Origin: Nocardioides sp. QY071
Lineage (GTDB): Bacteria > Actinomycetota > Actinomycetes > Propionibacteriales > Nocardioidaceae
Assembly (NCBI RefSeq): GCF_029961765.1
Contig: NZ_CP124681.1
Span: 62,001 to 126,000, forward strand
Direction: 5' to 3'
Length of the DNA stretch: 64,000 nucleotides
In this document: positions 1-7,960 of the stretch, piece by piece
Layout of the letters: the number at the start of each line of letters is the position of its first letter
Position numbering within the stretch: position 1 is the first letter of the stretch
Position numbers and translations under genes: made by a program
The notes under the pieces: generated by a model
What the model was told of the DNA's origin: nothing
What the model saw: the letters and a program-made list of their open reading frames with translations, nothing else
The model's database searches: none

Positions 1-1
1 G

Positions 2-100
2 CCGACCGCGCGGTTCTCGCGGGACAGGGTGCCCGGCTGGGTGCACGAGCTGCACGGGTGCGCCCGCGCGATCGAGAGGTCGCTCAGCGCGACGAGCTGA
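2..100 (+). CDS. Possible 3' end of an unidentified gene (partial)
   Basis: One forward frame is open from the window edge to a TGA at 98-100 and would end in about 32 residues containing RVPGWVHELHGCARAIERSL. It would run convergently into the TetR gene and overlap its end by 17 bp. The fragment is too short to assign to a family. It may also be non-coding, since open frames of this length are common in GC-rich DNA. Confidence 0.25.
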   Translation, partial: PTARFSRDRVPGWVHELHGCARAIERSLSATS

Positions 101-734
101 GCCGCGCCTCGCCGAGCGCCACGATCGCCTCGGCGAGCAGCTCCATCGCGGCGGTCAGGTCGCGGGCCGGCTCGGCCTGCCTGGCCACGAACGCCCCGTC
201 GAACCCGGCGATCCCGAAGTAGTCGAGCTCGTCCGCGAGCCGGCCCGCGGCCTCGGCCCCGACGGGCGCGAACGCGGTGGCGATCATGTGGTTCATGTAG
301 GCGCGGCCGTCGCGGCGTACCTGTTCGATCATGGCGTCCACCTCGGCGTCGGCCGCCTCCGCGCTCATCACCAGGATCAGGTGCAGGCGCAGGAAGTCGG
401 CGCGTGAGAGGAAGACCTCGGCGGTGCGGACCAGGAACCAGCGCATCCGCTCGCGCGGGTCGGCGCCGGACGGGCCGCCGGCGTGGGCCGAGCGCATCGC
501 CTCGAAGAAGTCGTACGCGCCGCGCGACATCACCGCGGTCAGCACGCCGCTCTTGGAGTGGAAGTGGTGGTAGATCGCGCTCTTCGGCAGCCCACTCTCC
601 TGGCTGAGCACCGAGAGCGTGGTCGCGGCGTACCCGCGCTCGGCCATCACCTTCGACGCGATCTCGAGAATCTCCTCGCGCGAGCGGCGGCCGCGTCGGT
701 TGGTCGTCCGCTGGCTCGTCACCCGCCGAAGCAT
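84..734 (-). CDS. TetR/AcrR family transcriptional regulator
   Basis: A one-component repressor of about 216 residues. The N-terminal helix-turn-helix (RSREEILEIASKVMAERGY, then SAIYHHFHSK) is the classic TetR DNA-binding domain, and the rest is the variable ligand-binding domain. The frame stays open upstream to a GTG at 812, but that would add 26 residues without homology-like character and bring the start next to the operator. I chose the ATG at 734, which leaves a normal short tail before the HTH; a GTG at 719 is also possible. It is divergent from the aromatic hydroxylase gene and probably represses it through the palindrome at 815-832. The inducer is unknown, perhaps an aromatic substrate or its CoA ester. 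Confidence 0.85.
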   Translation of the reverse strand: MLRRVTSQRTTNRRGRRSREEILEIASKVMAERGYAATTLSVLSQESGLPKSAIYHHFHSKSGVLTAVMSRGAYDFFEAMRSAHAGGPSGADPRERMRWFLVRTAEVFLSRADFLRLHLILVMSAEAADAEVDAMIEQVRRDGRAYMNHMIATAFAPVGAEAAGRLADELDYFGIAGFDGAFVARQAEPARDLTAAMELLAEAIVALGEARLSSSR

Positions 735-814
735 AGAGAGCCGCGCGGCGCTTTCTGCTCTCAAGAATCCGGTTGGCATCCGCCCGTTCGCCGTGTGACC
801 GTCGTCATGCACTA

Positions 815-832
815 TTGGACCGATCGGTACAA
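815..832. promoter_or_regulatory. TetR-type operator palindrome
   Basis: The 18-bp site reads TTG-g-ACCGATCGGT-a-CAA. It is symmetric around position 823/824 except for one pair. It lies between the divergent TetR gene and the hydroxylase gene and ends 15 bp before the hydroxylase start, where a bound repressor would block transcription. Confidence 0.7.
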
Positions 833-847
833 AACTAGGAGCGCGGG

Positions 848-2401
848 ATGACGGAGTCAGAGCAGGCCTACGACGCGGACGTCGCCGTCGTCGGCTACGG
901 ACCCACCGGGGTGGCGGCGGCGCTCACCCTGGCCCACCAGGGCGTCTCGGTCGTCGTCTTCGAGCGCGACCGCGACATCTACCCGCGGGCCCGCGCGGTC
1001 ACGATCAACGACTGGACGATGCGGATCTTCCAGTCCCTCGGCATCGACGAGCGGGTGACCCGCGTGATCGAGCCGCAGCGTGCGCTGCGCTGGGTGACCT
1101 ATGACGGGACCGAGCTGATGCGCGTCGAGCACCCACCGTCGACGCTCGGCGTGAAGCCGCGGTTCTACAACATCTACCAGCCGGTGATGGAGCAGGAGCT
1201 GCGCGACTGCGCCGGTGAGTACGGCGACCTGCTCCGGGTGGAGTATGGCGCCGACGTGGTCGAGCTCGAGCAGGACGACGACGGCGTGAGCGTCACCGCC
1301 GTCGACGAGGGGACGGGTGAGCGGACGCAGGCGCGGGTGCGCTACGTGATCGGCGCCGACGGCGGCAGCAGCCGCACCCGCGGCATGATCGACTGCGACC
1401 TGGCGGGTGACACCCTCGACGTGCAGTGGATCGTCATCGACTGCAAGGTCAAGCGCTGGTGGCCGGACCGCGACTTCCTCACCTTCTGGTCCGACCGGGA
1501 GCGCCCGGTGGTCGACATCGCGCTGTCCGCGGGTAACCACCGCTGGGAGATCCCGCTCAAGCCCGGCGAGACCGAGGACGACTTCGCCAGCCCGGCGCAG
1601 GTCTGGCCGCTCCTGGCCGCGATGGGCGTCACCGAGGACGACGTCGAGATCCACCAGTGGGCGTTCTACCGCCACCACACCCGGATGGCCGACACCTGGC
1701 GCGACGGGCGGGTCTTCCTCGCCGGTGATGCCGCGCACCTCATGCCGCCGTGGGCGGGAGCCGGCATGCAGACAGGCATCCGTGACGCGCAGAACCTGGG
1801 CTGGAAGCTGGCCCGCGTGCTTCGCGGCGAGCTCGACGAGGCCTGGCTCGACACCTACGAGGCCGAGCGCCGCCCCAACGCCGCCTTCTACACCGGCCTC
1901 GCGGTCCAGCTCGGCCGGGTGATCAAGCAGGAGGCGTCGCCGGAGGAGATCGAGGCGATGAACACCGTGCCCGAGGGCCTGGTCACGCCGTTCGAGCCGC
2001 CGCTGATCGCGCCGCCCGTCCTCGACGGCGGCTGGGTGCGCGGCCCGATCGGCGACGCCAGCGTCGTCGGGCGGATGGTCCCGCAGCCGACCGTCGGCGA
2101 CACCACCGGCCGGATGGCACGGCTCGACGACCTGCTCGGCGACGGCTTCGTGCTGCTCGGTGCCGACGTCGACCCGGTCACGCTGCTCACCGAGGACGAG
2201 AAAGCCGCCTGGGACGCGCTCGGCGCGAGGTACGTCGCCGTGCGGCCGAAGGCGTCCTACACCCAGGGCGCGGACGACCTCGTCGACCTCGACGAGGTGC
2301 TGCTGCCCTGGCTCGCCCGGTACGGCGCCCGCGCGGTCGCCGTACGGCCGGACCGGTTCGTGGCGGCGGCCGACATCGCCGGCCTCGCCGTCCCGGCCTG
2401 A
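848..2401 (+). CDS. FAD-dependent aromatic monooxygenase (MhpA-like)
   Basis: Class A flavoprotein hydroxylase of 517 residues, the usual size for 3-(3-hydroxyphenyl)propionate hydroxylase and relatives. It should use NAD(P)H and O2 to hydroxylate a phenolic substrate to a catechol. The N-terminal FAD site GYGPTG (16-21) is followed by the acidic end of strand 2 (FERD, 38-41). The second FAD motif GDAAHLMPPWAGAGMQTG starts near residue 293. The C-terminal part fits the thioredoxin-like tail of the family. A strong AGGAG lies just before the ATG. It is first in a three-gene run with an extradiol dioxygenase and a C-C hydrolase, so its product is very likely a catechol cleaved by the next gene. 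The exact substrate cannot be read from the sequence. Confidence 0.85.
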   Translation: MTESEQAYDADVAVVGYGPTGVAAALTLAHQGVSVVVFERDRDIYPRARAVTINDWTMRIFQSLGIDERVTRVIEPQRALRWVTYDGTELMRVEHPPSTLGVKPRFYNIYQPVMEQELRDCAGEYGDLLRVEYGADVVELEQDDDGVSVTAVDEGTGERTQARVRYVIGADGGSSRTRGMIDCDLAGDTLDVQWIVIDCKVKRWWPDRDFLTFWSDRERPVVDIALSAGNHRWEIPLKPGETEDDFASPAQVWPLLAAMGVTEDDVEIHQWAFYRHHTRMADTWRDGRVFLAGDAAHLMPPWAGAGMQTGIRDAQNLGWKLARVLRGELDEAWLDTYEAERRPNAAFYTGLAVQLGRVIKQEASPEEIEAMNTVPEGLVTPFEPPLIAPPVLDGGWVRGPIGDASVVGRMVPQPTVGDTTGRMARLDDLLGDGFVLLGADVDPVTLLTEDEKAAWDALGARYVAVRPKASYTQGADDLVDLDEVLLPWLARYGARAVAVRPDRFVAAADIAGLAVPA

Positions 2402-2435
2402 ATCCCAGAACCCCATTAGAACAAGGAGAAACCCG

Positions 2436-3392
2436 ATGTCCGGAGTCAAGGAGCTCGCCTACGTCGTCTACGAGGTCAGCGACCTCGCCGCCTGGGAGCA
2501 CTTCGGTACGGCGCTGCTCGGACTGCAGCTCGCCGACAAGGACGCCGACGGCCTGAGCCTGCGGATGGACCAGAAGGCGTACCGCTGGCGGATCGAGCGC
2601 GGCACCGCCGACGACCTGGCGGTCAGCGGCTACGAGGTCGCCGGCGACGCCGAGCTCGACGAGCTGGTGACCCGGCTGCAGGCCGCGGGTGTGGAGGTCG
2701 TCCCGGGCGACGCCGCGCTGGCCGCCGCCCGCAAGGTCGACCGGGTGGTCACCACGGTCGACCCGATGGGCAACCGGATCGAGCTGGTCACCGGGTTCGC
2801 CGACGGCGAGGCGCCGTTCGCATCCGACGTACTGCTGGGCGAGTTCGTCACCGGCGCCGGCGGCGCAGGCCACCAGGTGCTGCTGTCGAAGGGCGTCTCG
2901 CGCGAGGACTACCTCGCGTTCTACGAGGGCCTGCTGGGCTTCCGGATCTCCGACATCATCGTCGAGGCGCTGGCGCCGGGGATCGTCGCGGACCTGATCT
3001 TCCTGCACTGCAACCCGCGCCACCACTCGGTCGCGTTCGGCGACATGCCGCATCCCAAGCGGACCCACCACTTCATGGTCGAGGTGACCGACATGCGCGA
3101 CGTCGGCATGGCGTGGGACCGGTGCCTCCAGGCCGGCCAGCCGTTCGAGATGACGCTCGGCATGCACCCCAACGACAACATGTTCAGCTTCTACGTGAGG
3201 ACGCCGTCGGGCTTCGCCGTCGAGTACGGCTGGGGCGGGCTGCTGATCGACGACGCCACCTGGGAGGTGAAGACCCTGGACAAGCTCAACAACTGGGGCC
3301 ACTTCCCGATGCAGGCCGAGCTCGGCTGGCTGCAGGCCGCGATCGCCAACGACCCGGCTGCCACGGCCCCGGTCGTCGAAGGCGCGCAGTGA
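2436..3392 (+). CDS. Type I extradiol (catechol 2,3-) dioxygenase
   Basis: A two-domain vicinal-oxygen-chelate dioxygenase of 318 residues, like BphC or HsaC, which opens a catechol ring beside the hydroxyls using Fe(II). The metal ligands are visible: His146 (GAGHQVLL), His211 or His212 (THHFMVEV) and Glu263 (GFAVEYGWGG), matching the BphC His-His-Glu spacing. HCNPRHHSVAF holds the expected second-sphere histidine. The start was set by the AAGGAG at 2423-2429 upstream of the ATG; the frame is open further upstream but there it overlaps the hydroxylase gene. The stop overlaps the next ATG (TGATG), so the two are translationally coupled. Steroid, biphenyl and phenylpropionate catechols are all possible substrates. 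Confidence 0.88.
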   Translation: MSGVKELAYVVYEVSDLAAWEHFGTALLGLQLADKDADGLSLRMDQKAYRWRIERGTADDLAVSGYEVAGDAELDELVTRLQAAGVEVVPGDAALAAARKVDRVVTTVDPMGNRIELVTGFADGEAPFASDVLLGEFVTGAGGAGHQVLLSKGVSREDYLAFYEGLLGFRISDIIVEALAPGIVADLIFLHCNPRHHSVAFGDMPHPKRTHHFMVEVTDMRDVGMAWDRCLQAGQPFEMTLGMHPNDNMFSFYVRTPSGFAVEYGWGGLLIDDATWEVKTLDKLNNWGHFPMQAELGWLQAAIANDPAATAPVVEGAQ

Positions 3393-4240
3393 TGGGGCTC
3401 CTGGAGAGCGACGTCGCCAAGGACGTCACGACCGCCGGCTTCACGATCCACTACAACGAGGCGGGCCCGGTCGACGGCGTACCCGTGCTGTTGATCCACG
3501 GCGGCGGGCCGGGCGCGACCGGGTGGAGCAACTACAACCCCAACATCGGCGAGCTGGCCGACGCCGGCTTCCGGGTCATCGCCCCCGACCTGCCGGGCTG
3601 GGGCGGCTCCTCGGAGGTCGACTTCGTCGACTACGAGCCGCTCGACGCACTGTGCGAGCTGATGGACGCACTCGGCATCGAGGAGGCCGCCTTCGTCGGG
3701 AACTCGATGGGCGGGCACACCTCGATCCGGATGGCGATCGAGCGCCCCGAGCGGGTCACCCACCTGGTCACCATGGGCGCCCCCCTGCAGCTCAAGCCGT
3801 TCCTGTTCGGCGCAGCCGGGCCCAGCGAGGGCATCAAGATCATGTACCAGGGCTACTCCGACCACAGCCCCGAGGCGATGCGACGCCTGGTCGAGATCAT
3901 GGTGTACGACGTCGAGCGGTTCGCGACGCCCGAGCTGTGCGAGCAGCGCTCCGAGGCCGCCTCACAGCGCCCCGAGCACCTCGCCAACGTCGCGAAGGCG
4001 GGCATCCGCGGTCCGATCCCTACCTGGGCCGACCTGGACCGCCTGCACGAGATCACCGCGCCCACGCTGCTGATCCACGGTCGCGACGACCGCGTGGTCG
4101 GCTTCGAGGGCACGCTGTTCGCGGCCGCACGGATCGCCGACAGCCGCGTGCACCTGATCAACCGGTGCGGGCACTGGGCCCAGCTCGAGCACGCCGACGA
4201 GTTCAACCGGCTGGTCGCCGACTTCATCGCGCACCACTGA
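3392..4240 (+). CDS. Alpha/beta hydrolase, meta-cleavage product (C-C) hydrolase
   Basis: A 282-residue alpha/beta hydrolase of the MhpC/BphD/HsaD group, which splits the ring-opened dioxygenase product into a dienoate and a carboxylic acid. Visible features are the oxyanion-hole motif HGGGPGATGWSNY, the nucleophile Ser105 in GNSMGG, an acid at Asp232 or Asp233 (HGRDDRVV) and His261 (RCGHWAQLEH). It is coupled to the dioxygenase by TGATG. The downstream hydratase, aldolase and aldehyde dehydrogenase of a complete pathway are not next to it, so they must lie elsewhere. Its last 279 bp are overlapped by the convergent EamA frame. Confidence 0.88.
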   Translation: MGLLESDVAKDVTTAGFTIHYNEAGPVDGVPVLLIHGGGPGATGWSNYNPNIGELADAGFRVIAPDLPGWGGSSEVDFVDYEPLDALCELMDALGIEEAAFVGNSMGGHTSIRMAIERPERVTHLVTMGAPLQLKPFLFGAAGPSEGIKIMYQGYSDHSPEAMRRLVEIMVYDVERFATPELCEQRSEAASQRPEHLANVAKAGIRGPIPTWADLDRLHEITAPTLLIHGRDDRVVGFEGTLFAAARIADSRVHLINRCGHWAQLEHADEFNRLVADFIAHH

Positions 4241-5131
4241 GAGCCGGGCGGTCCGCGCCGGCCGTGGCGCCACGTTGAAGCCGAGTACGCCGGCGACGAC
4301 GAGCACCAGCGCCACGGCCAGCCCGGGCCCGATCGCCTCACCGAACAGGGGTACGGCGACCACGGCCGTGACGACCGGGCTGAGCGCGCCGCCGACGGCC
4401 GCGACACCGCTGCCCAGGGCGCGAACGGCGTGGGTGTAGCACAGTGTCGAGAGCAGGCCGGTGCCGATGCCCTGGAGGACGACGAAGCCCAGCAGGTCCG
4501 ACCCACGCACCGCACCGGTGATCAGGTGCGAGGGCGCGGTGCCGCTCAGCACCGCCGCCAGGCCGGCGACCGTCGAGCCCGCACACACCGCGACGACGAT
4601 CTCCAGCGGCTGCAACGAGGTCCGCTGCAGTCCCAGCGTGTAGACCGCCCACACCGCGCCCGCCAGCAACAGGACGGCGATCCCGCCCGGCCCCGCGCCG
4701 TCGCCGATCATCGTCGCGCTCGCGGCGACGCCGGCCACGATCGCGCCGAGCGCGGCCCAGGCCCGCCGGGGCACCCGGCGCTGACCGAGCAGCAGCAGGG
4801 TGACGAACAGCGGCACCGTGCCCGGCACGAGCAGCCCGGTCAGCCCGGCGCTGGTCAGCCGCGCGCCGAGCGCGAACAGCAGGTAGTGCGGCAGGCCGCC
4901 CGCCAGCAGCAATGCGAAGGTCGCGGACCGCTCCCGGGCGAGGGCCCGGAGGGTGCGGGGGAGCAGGGGCGCCAGCGCCAGGAGGGGCACGGCGAAGCGC
5001 ACCAGCGCGGCGTCGTACTCGGTCAGCGTGGACCTGCCGATCGCCCGTGACGACAGCGCGAAGGACGCCCACAGGAGCACGGTCGCCGCGAGGGCGGCGT
5101 ACCCCGATCTCGTCGTCGTGCTCTCGTTCAC
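3962..5131 (-). CDS. EamA/DMT-superfamily exporter
   Basis: A membrane transporter with about ten hydrophobic segments arranged as two EamA repeats (LAATVLLWASFALSSRAIG at the start, a second repeat from GPGGIAVLLLAGAVWAVYTLG). Family members export amino acids or other small metabolites. The GTG at 5131 was chosen because the protein then starts just before the first membrane helix. The transporter proper ends near position 4250, but there is no in-frame stop there, so the frame runs 279 bp antisense into the hydrolase gene and adds about 95 hydrophilic residues. That tail is odd: it may be a real extension, or a frameshift or sequence error near the true end. A divergent Lrp-type regulator supports amino-acid export. 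Confidence 0.72.
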   Translation of the reverse strand: MNESTTTRSGYAALAATVLLWASFALSSRAIGRSTLTEYDAALVRFAVPLLALAPLLPRTLRALARERSATFALLLAGGLPHYLLFALGARLTSAGLTGLLVPGTVPLFVTLLLLGQRRVPRRAWAALGAIVAGVAASATMIGDGAGPGGIAVLLLAGAVWAVYTLGLQRTSLQPLEIVVAVCAGSTVAGLAAVLSGTAPSHLITGAVRGSDLLGFVVLQGIGTGLLSTLCYTHAVRALGSGVAAVGGALSPVVTAVVAVPLFGEAIGPGLAVALVLVVAGVLGFNVAPRPARTARLSVVRDEVGDQPVELVGVLELGPVPAPVDQVHAAVGDPCGREQRALEADHAVVATVDQQRGRGDLVQAVQVGPGRDRTADARLRDVGEVLGAL

Positions 5132-5156
5132 GGCGGCAAGATTAGAGAAAGCAGAG

Positions 5157-5172
5157 CGGCATACGATTGCCG
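5157..5172. promoter_or_regulatory. Candidate Lrp/AsnC binding site
   Basis: CGGCA-TACGAT-TGCCG is a short inverted repeat (arms of five) in the 82-bp gap between the divergent transporter and regulator starts. Its position suits an autoregulating Lrp-type protein. The arms are short, so chance occurrence is possible. Confidence 0.35.
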
Positions 5173-5213
5173 AAAATGCCTCACCAGGACCGACCTGTAG
5201 CAGGATCTGCCAC

Positions 5214-5678
5214 GTGACCGCCCTCGATGCCATCGACCAGCACATCCTCCTCGAGCTGCAGCTCGACGGCCGCCTCACCAACCAGGAGCTCGCCGACCGG
5301 GTCGGGCTCTCTCCCTCGCCCTGCCTGCGCCGGGTCCGGGCGCTGGAGCAGGCCGGGGTGATCACCGGGTACCGCGCCGTCGTCGCCCCGGAGACCGTCG
5401 GACTCGCCATCACCGCGTTCGTCCGGCTGACCCTGTCCTCGCACGCCTCCGAGGTCGTCGACGCGGTCGAGCGCGAGCTGCGGGACGTCCCCGAGATCAC
5501 CGAGGCCTACCTGCTGGCCGGCGACGCGGACTACCTGGTCAAGGTCGTTGTCGCGTCGTTCCCGGCCTACGAGGCGTTCCTGCGCGACCGCCTCCGGGGC
5601 ATCCCGTCGCTCGCGTCGATCGAGACCACCTTCGCCTTCGGTACGACGAAGGAGGTCTCGCCGCTCGCGGTCAGCTGA
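5214..5678 (+). CDS. Lrp/AsnC family transcriptional regulator
   Basis: A 154-residue regulator of normal family length. The N-terminal winged HTH (DAIDQHILLELQLDGRLTNQELADRVGLSPSPCLRRVRALEQAGVI, roughly 4-50) is typical of AsnC proteins, and the rest is the RAM/ligand-binding domain with the G-D-x-D-Y motif (AGDADYLVKVV). The GTG at 5214 places the HTH at the N-terminus; the longer open frame upstream would cross the divergent promoter region. It is divergent from the EamA exporter, the usual arrangement for an amino-acid-sensing activator of an exporter. Its last 8 bp overlap the convergent MMPL gene. Confidence 0.88.
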   Translation: MTALDAIDQHILLELQLDGRLTNQELADRVGLSPSPCLRRVRALEQAGVITGYRAVVAPETVGLAITAFVRLTLSSHASEVVDAVERELRDVPEITEAYLLAGDADYLVKVVVASFPAYEAFLRDRLRGIPSLASIETTFAFGTTKEVSPLAVS

Positions 5679-7824
5679 CCAGCGCCGGCTCCTGGGCGGG
5701 AGCCGCCGTGGCGACGGCCGGGCGGGCGCGCCGCGGCCACGCCCTCTCACCGAGCAGCACCAGCACCGCCGGCAGCACGACCAGCCGGATGACCGTGGCG
5801 TCGATGAGGATCGCGGCGGAGAGCCCGACGCCCATCATCTTCATTTCCATCATCGACAGGGTCGCGAAGATCGCGAACACCGAGACCATCACAGCGGCGG
5901 CGCTGGTGATCACGCCCGCGGTGTCGGCGATGCCTCGGTGCACGGCCTCGCGGGCAGGCAGCCCGCGGTCGACGAGCTCACGGATCCGGCTGAGGACGAA
6001 CACGTGGTAGTCCATGGACAGCCCGACGAGCACGACGAGCACGAAGATCGGGATCCACTCGATCACGAAGCCGGGGCTGGTGAAGTCGAGCAGGTCGGCA
6101 CCGACGCCGTGCTGGAACACGACCGACAGCAGCCCGAACGCGACCCCGACCGACGCCAGGTTGAGCACGGTGGAGACCAGGCCGAGCAGCACGCTGCGGA
6201 AGGCCAGCACCATCATCACCATCGTCAGCAGGAGCACGAACCCCAGCAGCCACGGCATCCGCTGGTCGCGCTGGTGGTTGTGGTCGAGCGACTCGGCCGC
6301 GCCGCCGCCGACCGCCCACGAGCTGTCGGGACCGAGCCGGTCGAGCGCGGCGGGTGCCAGGTCGGAGCGCAGCCGCTCGATGGCGGTGGTGGCGCGGTCG
6401 TCGGACTCCTCGTAGGGCAGGGGAAGGTCCACGACCGACGTACCGCCGTCCGTGGAGGTGCGCACCTGCACGCCGTCAGTGGCGAAGGCGTCCTTGCCGG
6501 CGGTGGCGGCCAGCCGCTCGAGCGCGGCCTGCGCCTCCCCGGGTGCGGCGCCGGTGACGACGACCTGCGCGGCCGTGCCCTCGGCCGGGAACGCCTTCGT
6601 GATCGCCCGCAGGGTCTGCACCGCGGGGATGTCGGCGGGCAGGGTCTCGATGCTGGCCTGGTGGGTCTTCATCCCGAACGCGGGTACGGCGAGCGCGACG
6701 ATGCCGATCGAGGAGACGACCAGCGCGGCGACCGGGTGCCGGACCACCGGGCCGAGGACGCGGCCGCTGACCGTGCCGGTGGGAACGCGCCGCGTGAGCC
6801 GCCACAGCAGCGGCAGGCGGGGCCGGTCGACCCAGCGGCCGAGCTTGACGAGCAGCGCCGGGAGCACGGTGATCGAGCCGAGGACGGCGACCGCGACGAC
6901 CAGGATCGCGCCGGTGGCCAGCGAGTTGAACGTGACGTCGGAGAGCACGAACAGTCCCGCGAGGGCGGCGATCACGGCTCCACCGGAGACGAGGATCGCG
7001 TGGCCGGAGGTCTCCGCGGCGATGGCGACCGCGTCCAGCGTCGTCCGCCCGGCGGCACGCTCCTGGCGCTCCCGCTTGAGGTAGAACAGCGAGTAGTCGA
7101 CGCCGACGGCCATGCCGATCAGCACGATCATGCTGAGCACGGTCGACTCGGCCGGCACCAGCCACGAGATGGGTGCGCTGATGCCGATCGTCGCGGCCAC
7201 GCTGGTGGCGGCCAGCAGCACCGGCAGCCCCGCGGCGATCAGGGCGCCGAAGGCCAGCAGCATCAGCACCAGCGTGATCGGCAGGCTGATGAACTCCGCC
7301 GAGTGCAGGTCCTCGCCGACCCGGTCGTTGATCGCCTCGTCGATGGTGACGTCGCCTGCCTGGGCGACGACGAGGCCGGGGTGCGCCTCCTGGACGGCGG
7401 CGGTGACGGCGAGCAGCGGAGCGGCGTCGACCTCGTCGGACGTCAGCTCGACGGGGACCAGCAGGGACGTCCCGTCCGCGCTCGGTACGACGTCACCGAC
7501 GCCCGCCACCCCGGGCGCCCTCCGCATCCGGTCGGCGACCTCGGCCGCCGCGGCCTTCCCGTCGGCGGGCAGCGTGCCGGACCGGGCCTGGACCAGCACG
7601 CTCTCGGACGGCGGCTGGTCGAGGCCCGCCCGGTCGATCAGGGACTCGGCGCGACCGGACTCGCCGACGCGGTAGTCGGCGTCCTTCACGTCGTTGGTCG
7701 AGACCGTGGCAGCGAGGCCGACGGCGATGACGACGAACGCCAGCCAGGCGCCGATCGCGCGCCACGGGTGGGTGGCGCTCCAGCGGGCGGCCCGGGTGGG
7801 CAACGCACTCAGGGAGAGGGACAT
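5671..7824 (-). CDS. MMPL/RND-family membrane exporter
   Basis: A 717-residue permease with two MMPL halves, each with one leading membrane helix, a large outer loop and a cluster of helices. The pattern is helix at about 20-42, loop, then FISLPITLVLMLLAFGALIAAG onward, and the repeat with FVLLLTMVMMVLAFRSVLLGL. GxxxDY-like motifs (VGVDYSLFYLKRERQER and VGLSMDYHVFVLSRIRE) mark the proton-relay helices. Such proteins move lipids, glycolipids or hydrophobic drugs using the proton gradient. A GCAGGAG lies at good distance before the ATG. It is divergent from a two-component system, its probable regulator. Confidence 0.88.
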   Translation of the reverse strand: MSLSLSALPTRAARWSATHPWRAIGAWLAFVVIAVGLAATVSTNDVKDADYRVGESGRAESLIDRAGLDQPPSESVLVQARSGTLPADGKAAAAEVADRMRRAPGVAGVGDVVPSADGTSLLVPVELTSDEVDAAPLLAVTAAVQEAHPGLVVAQAGDVTIDEAINDRVGEDLHSAEFISLPITLVLMLLAFGALIAAGLPVLLAATSVAATIGISAPISWLVPAESTVLSMIVLIGMAVGVDYSLFYLKRERQERAAGRTTLDAVAIAAETSGHAILVSGGAVIAALAGLFVLSDVTFNSLATGAILVVAVAVLGSITVLPALLVKLGRWVDRPRLPLLWRLTRRVPTGTVSGRVLGPVVRHPVAALVVSSIGIVALAVPAFGMKTHQASIETLPADIPAVQTLRAITKAFPAEGTAAQVVVTGAAPGEAQAALERLAATAGKDAFATDGVQVRTSTDGGTSVVDLPLPYEESDDRATTAIERLRSDLAPAALDRLGPDSSWAVGGGAAESLDHNHQRDQRMPWLLGFVLLLTMVMMVLAFRSVLLGLVSTVLNLASVGVAFGLLSVVFQHGVGADLLDFTSPGFVIEWIPIFVLVVLVGLSMDYHVFVLSRIRELVDRGLPAREAVHRGIADTAGVITSAAAVMVSVFAIFATLSMMEMKMMGVGLSAAILIDATVIRLVVLPAVLVLLGERAWPRRARPAVATAAPAQEPALVS

Positions 7825-7907
7825 GACGAGCTCCTGCGGGAGAGAGGGAGAGTGGCTCCAGCCTCCCGAGGCAGGCCCTCGCGGTCAGGGGTGGAGCGTC
7901 CCGGCCA

Positions 7908-7929
7908 GCAGTGGTGCCTGCACCACTGC
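7908..7929. promoter_or_regulatory. Inverted repeat between MMPL gene and two-component system
   Basis: GCAGTGGTG-CCTG-CACCACTGC is a perfect 9-4-9 inverted repeat in the 136-bp divergent region. It starts 84 bp from the MMPL start and ends 32 bp before the kinase start. NarL-type response regulators bind such dyads, so it is a good candidate site for the regulator encoded at 9070-9720. Confidence 0.5.
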
Positions 7930-7960
7930 ACGATCAGGCCCGGTCGGTGAGGATGGAGCC

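Noticed and set aside
5548..7950. An 800-codon forward open frame
   Set aside because: Antisense to the MMPL exporter; rich in Asp/Arg/His/Gln without any fold signature.
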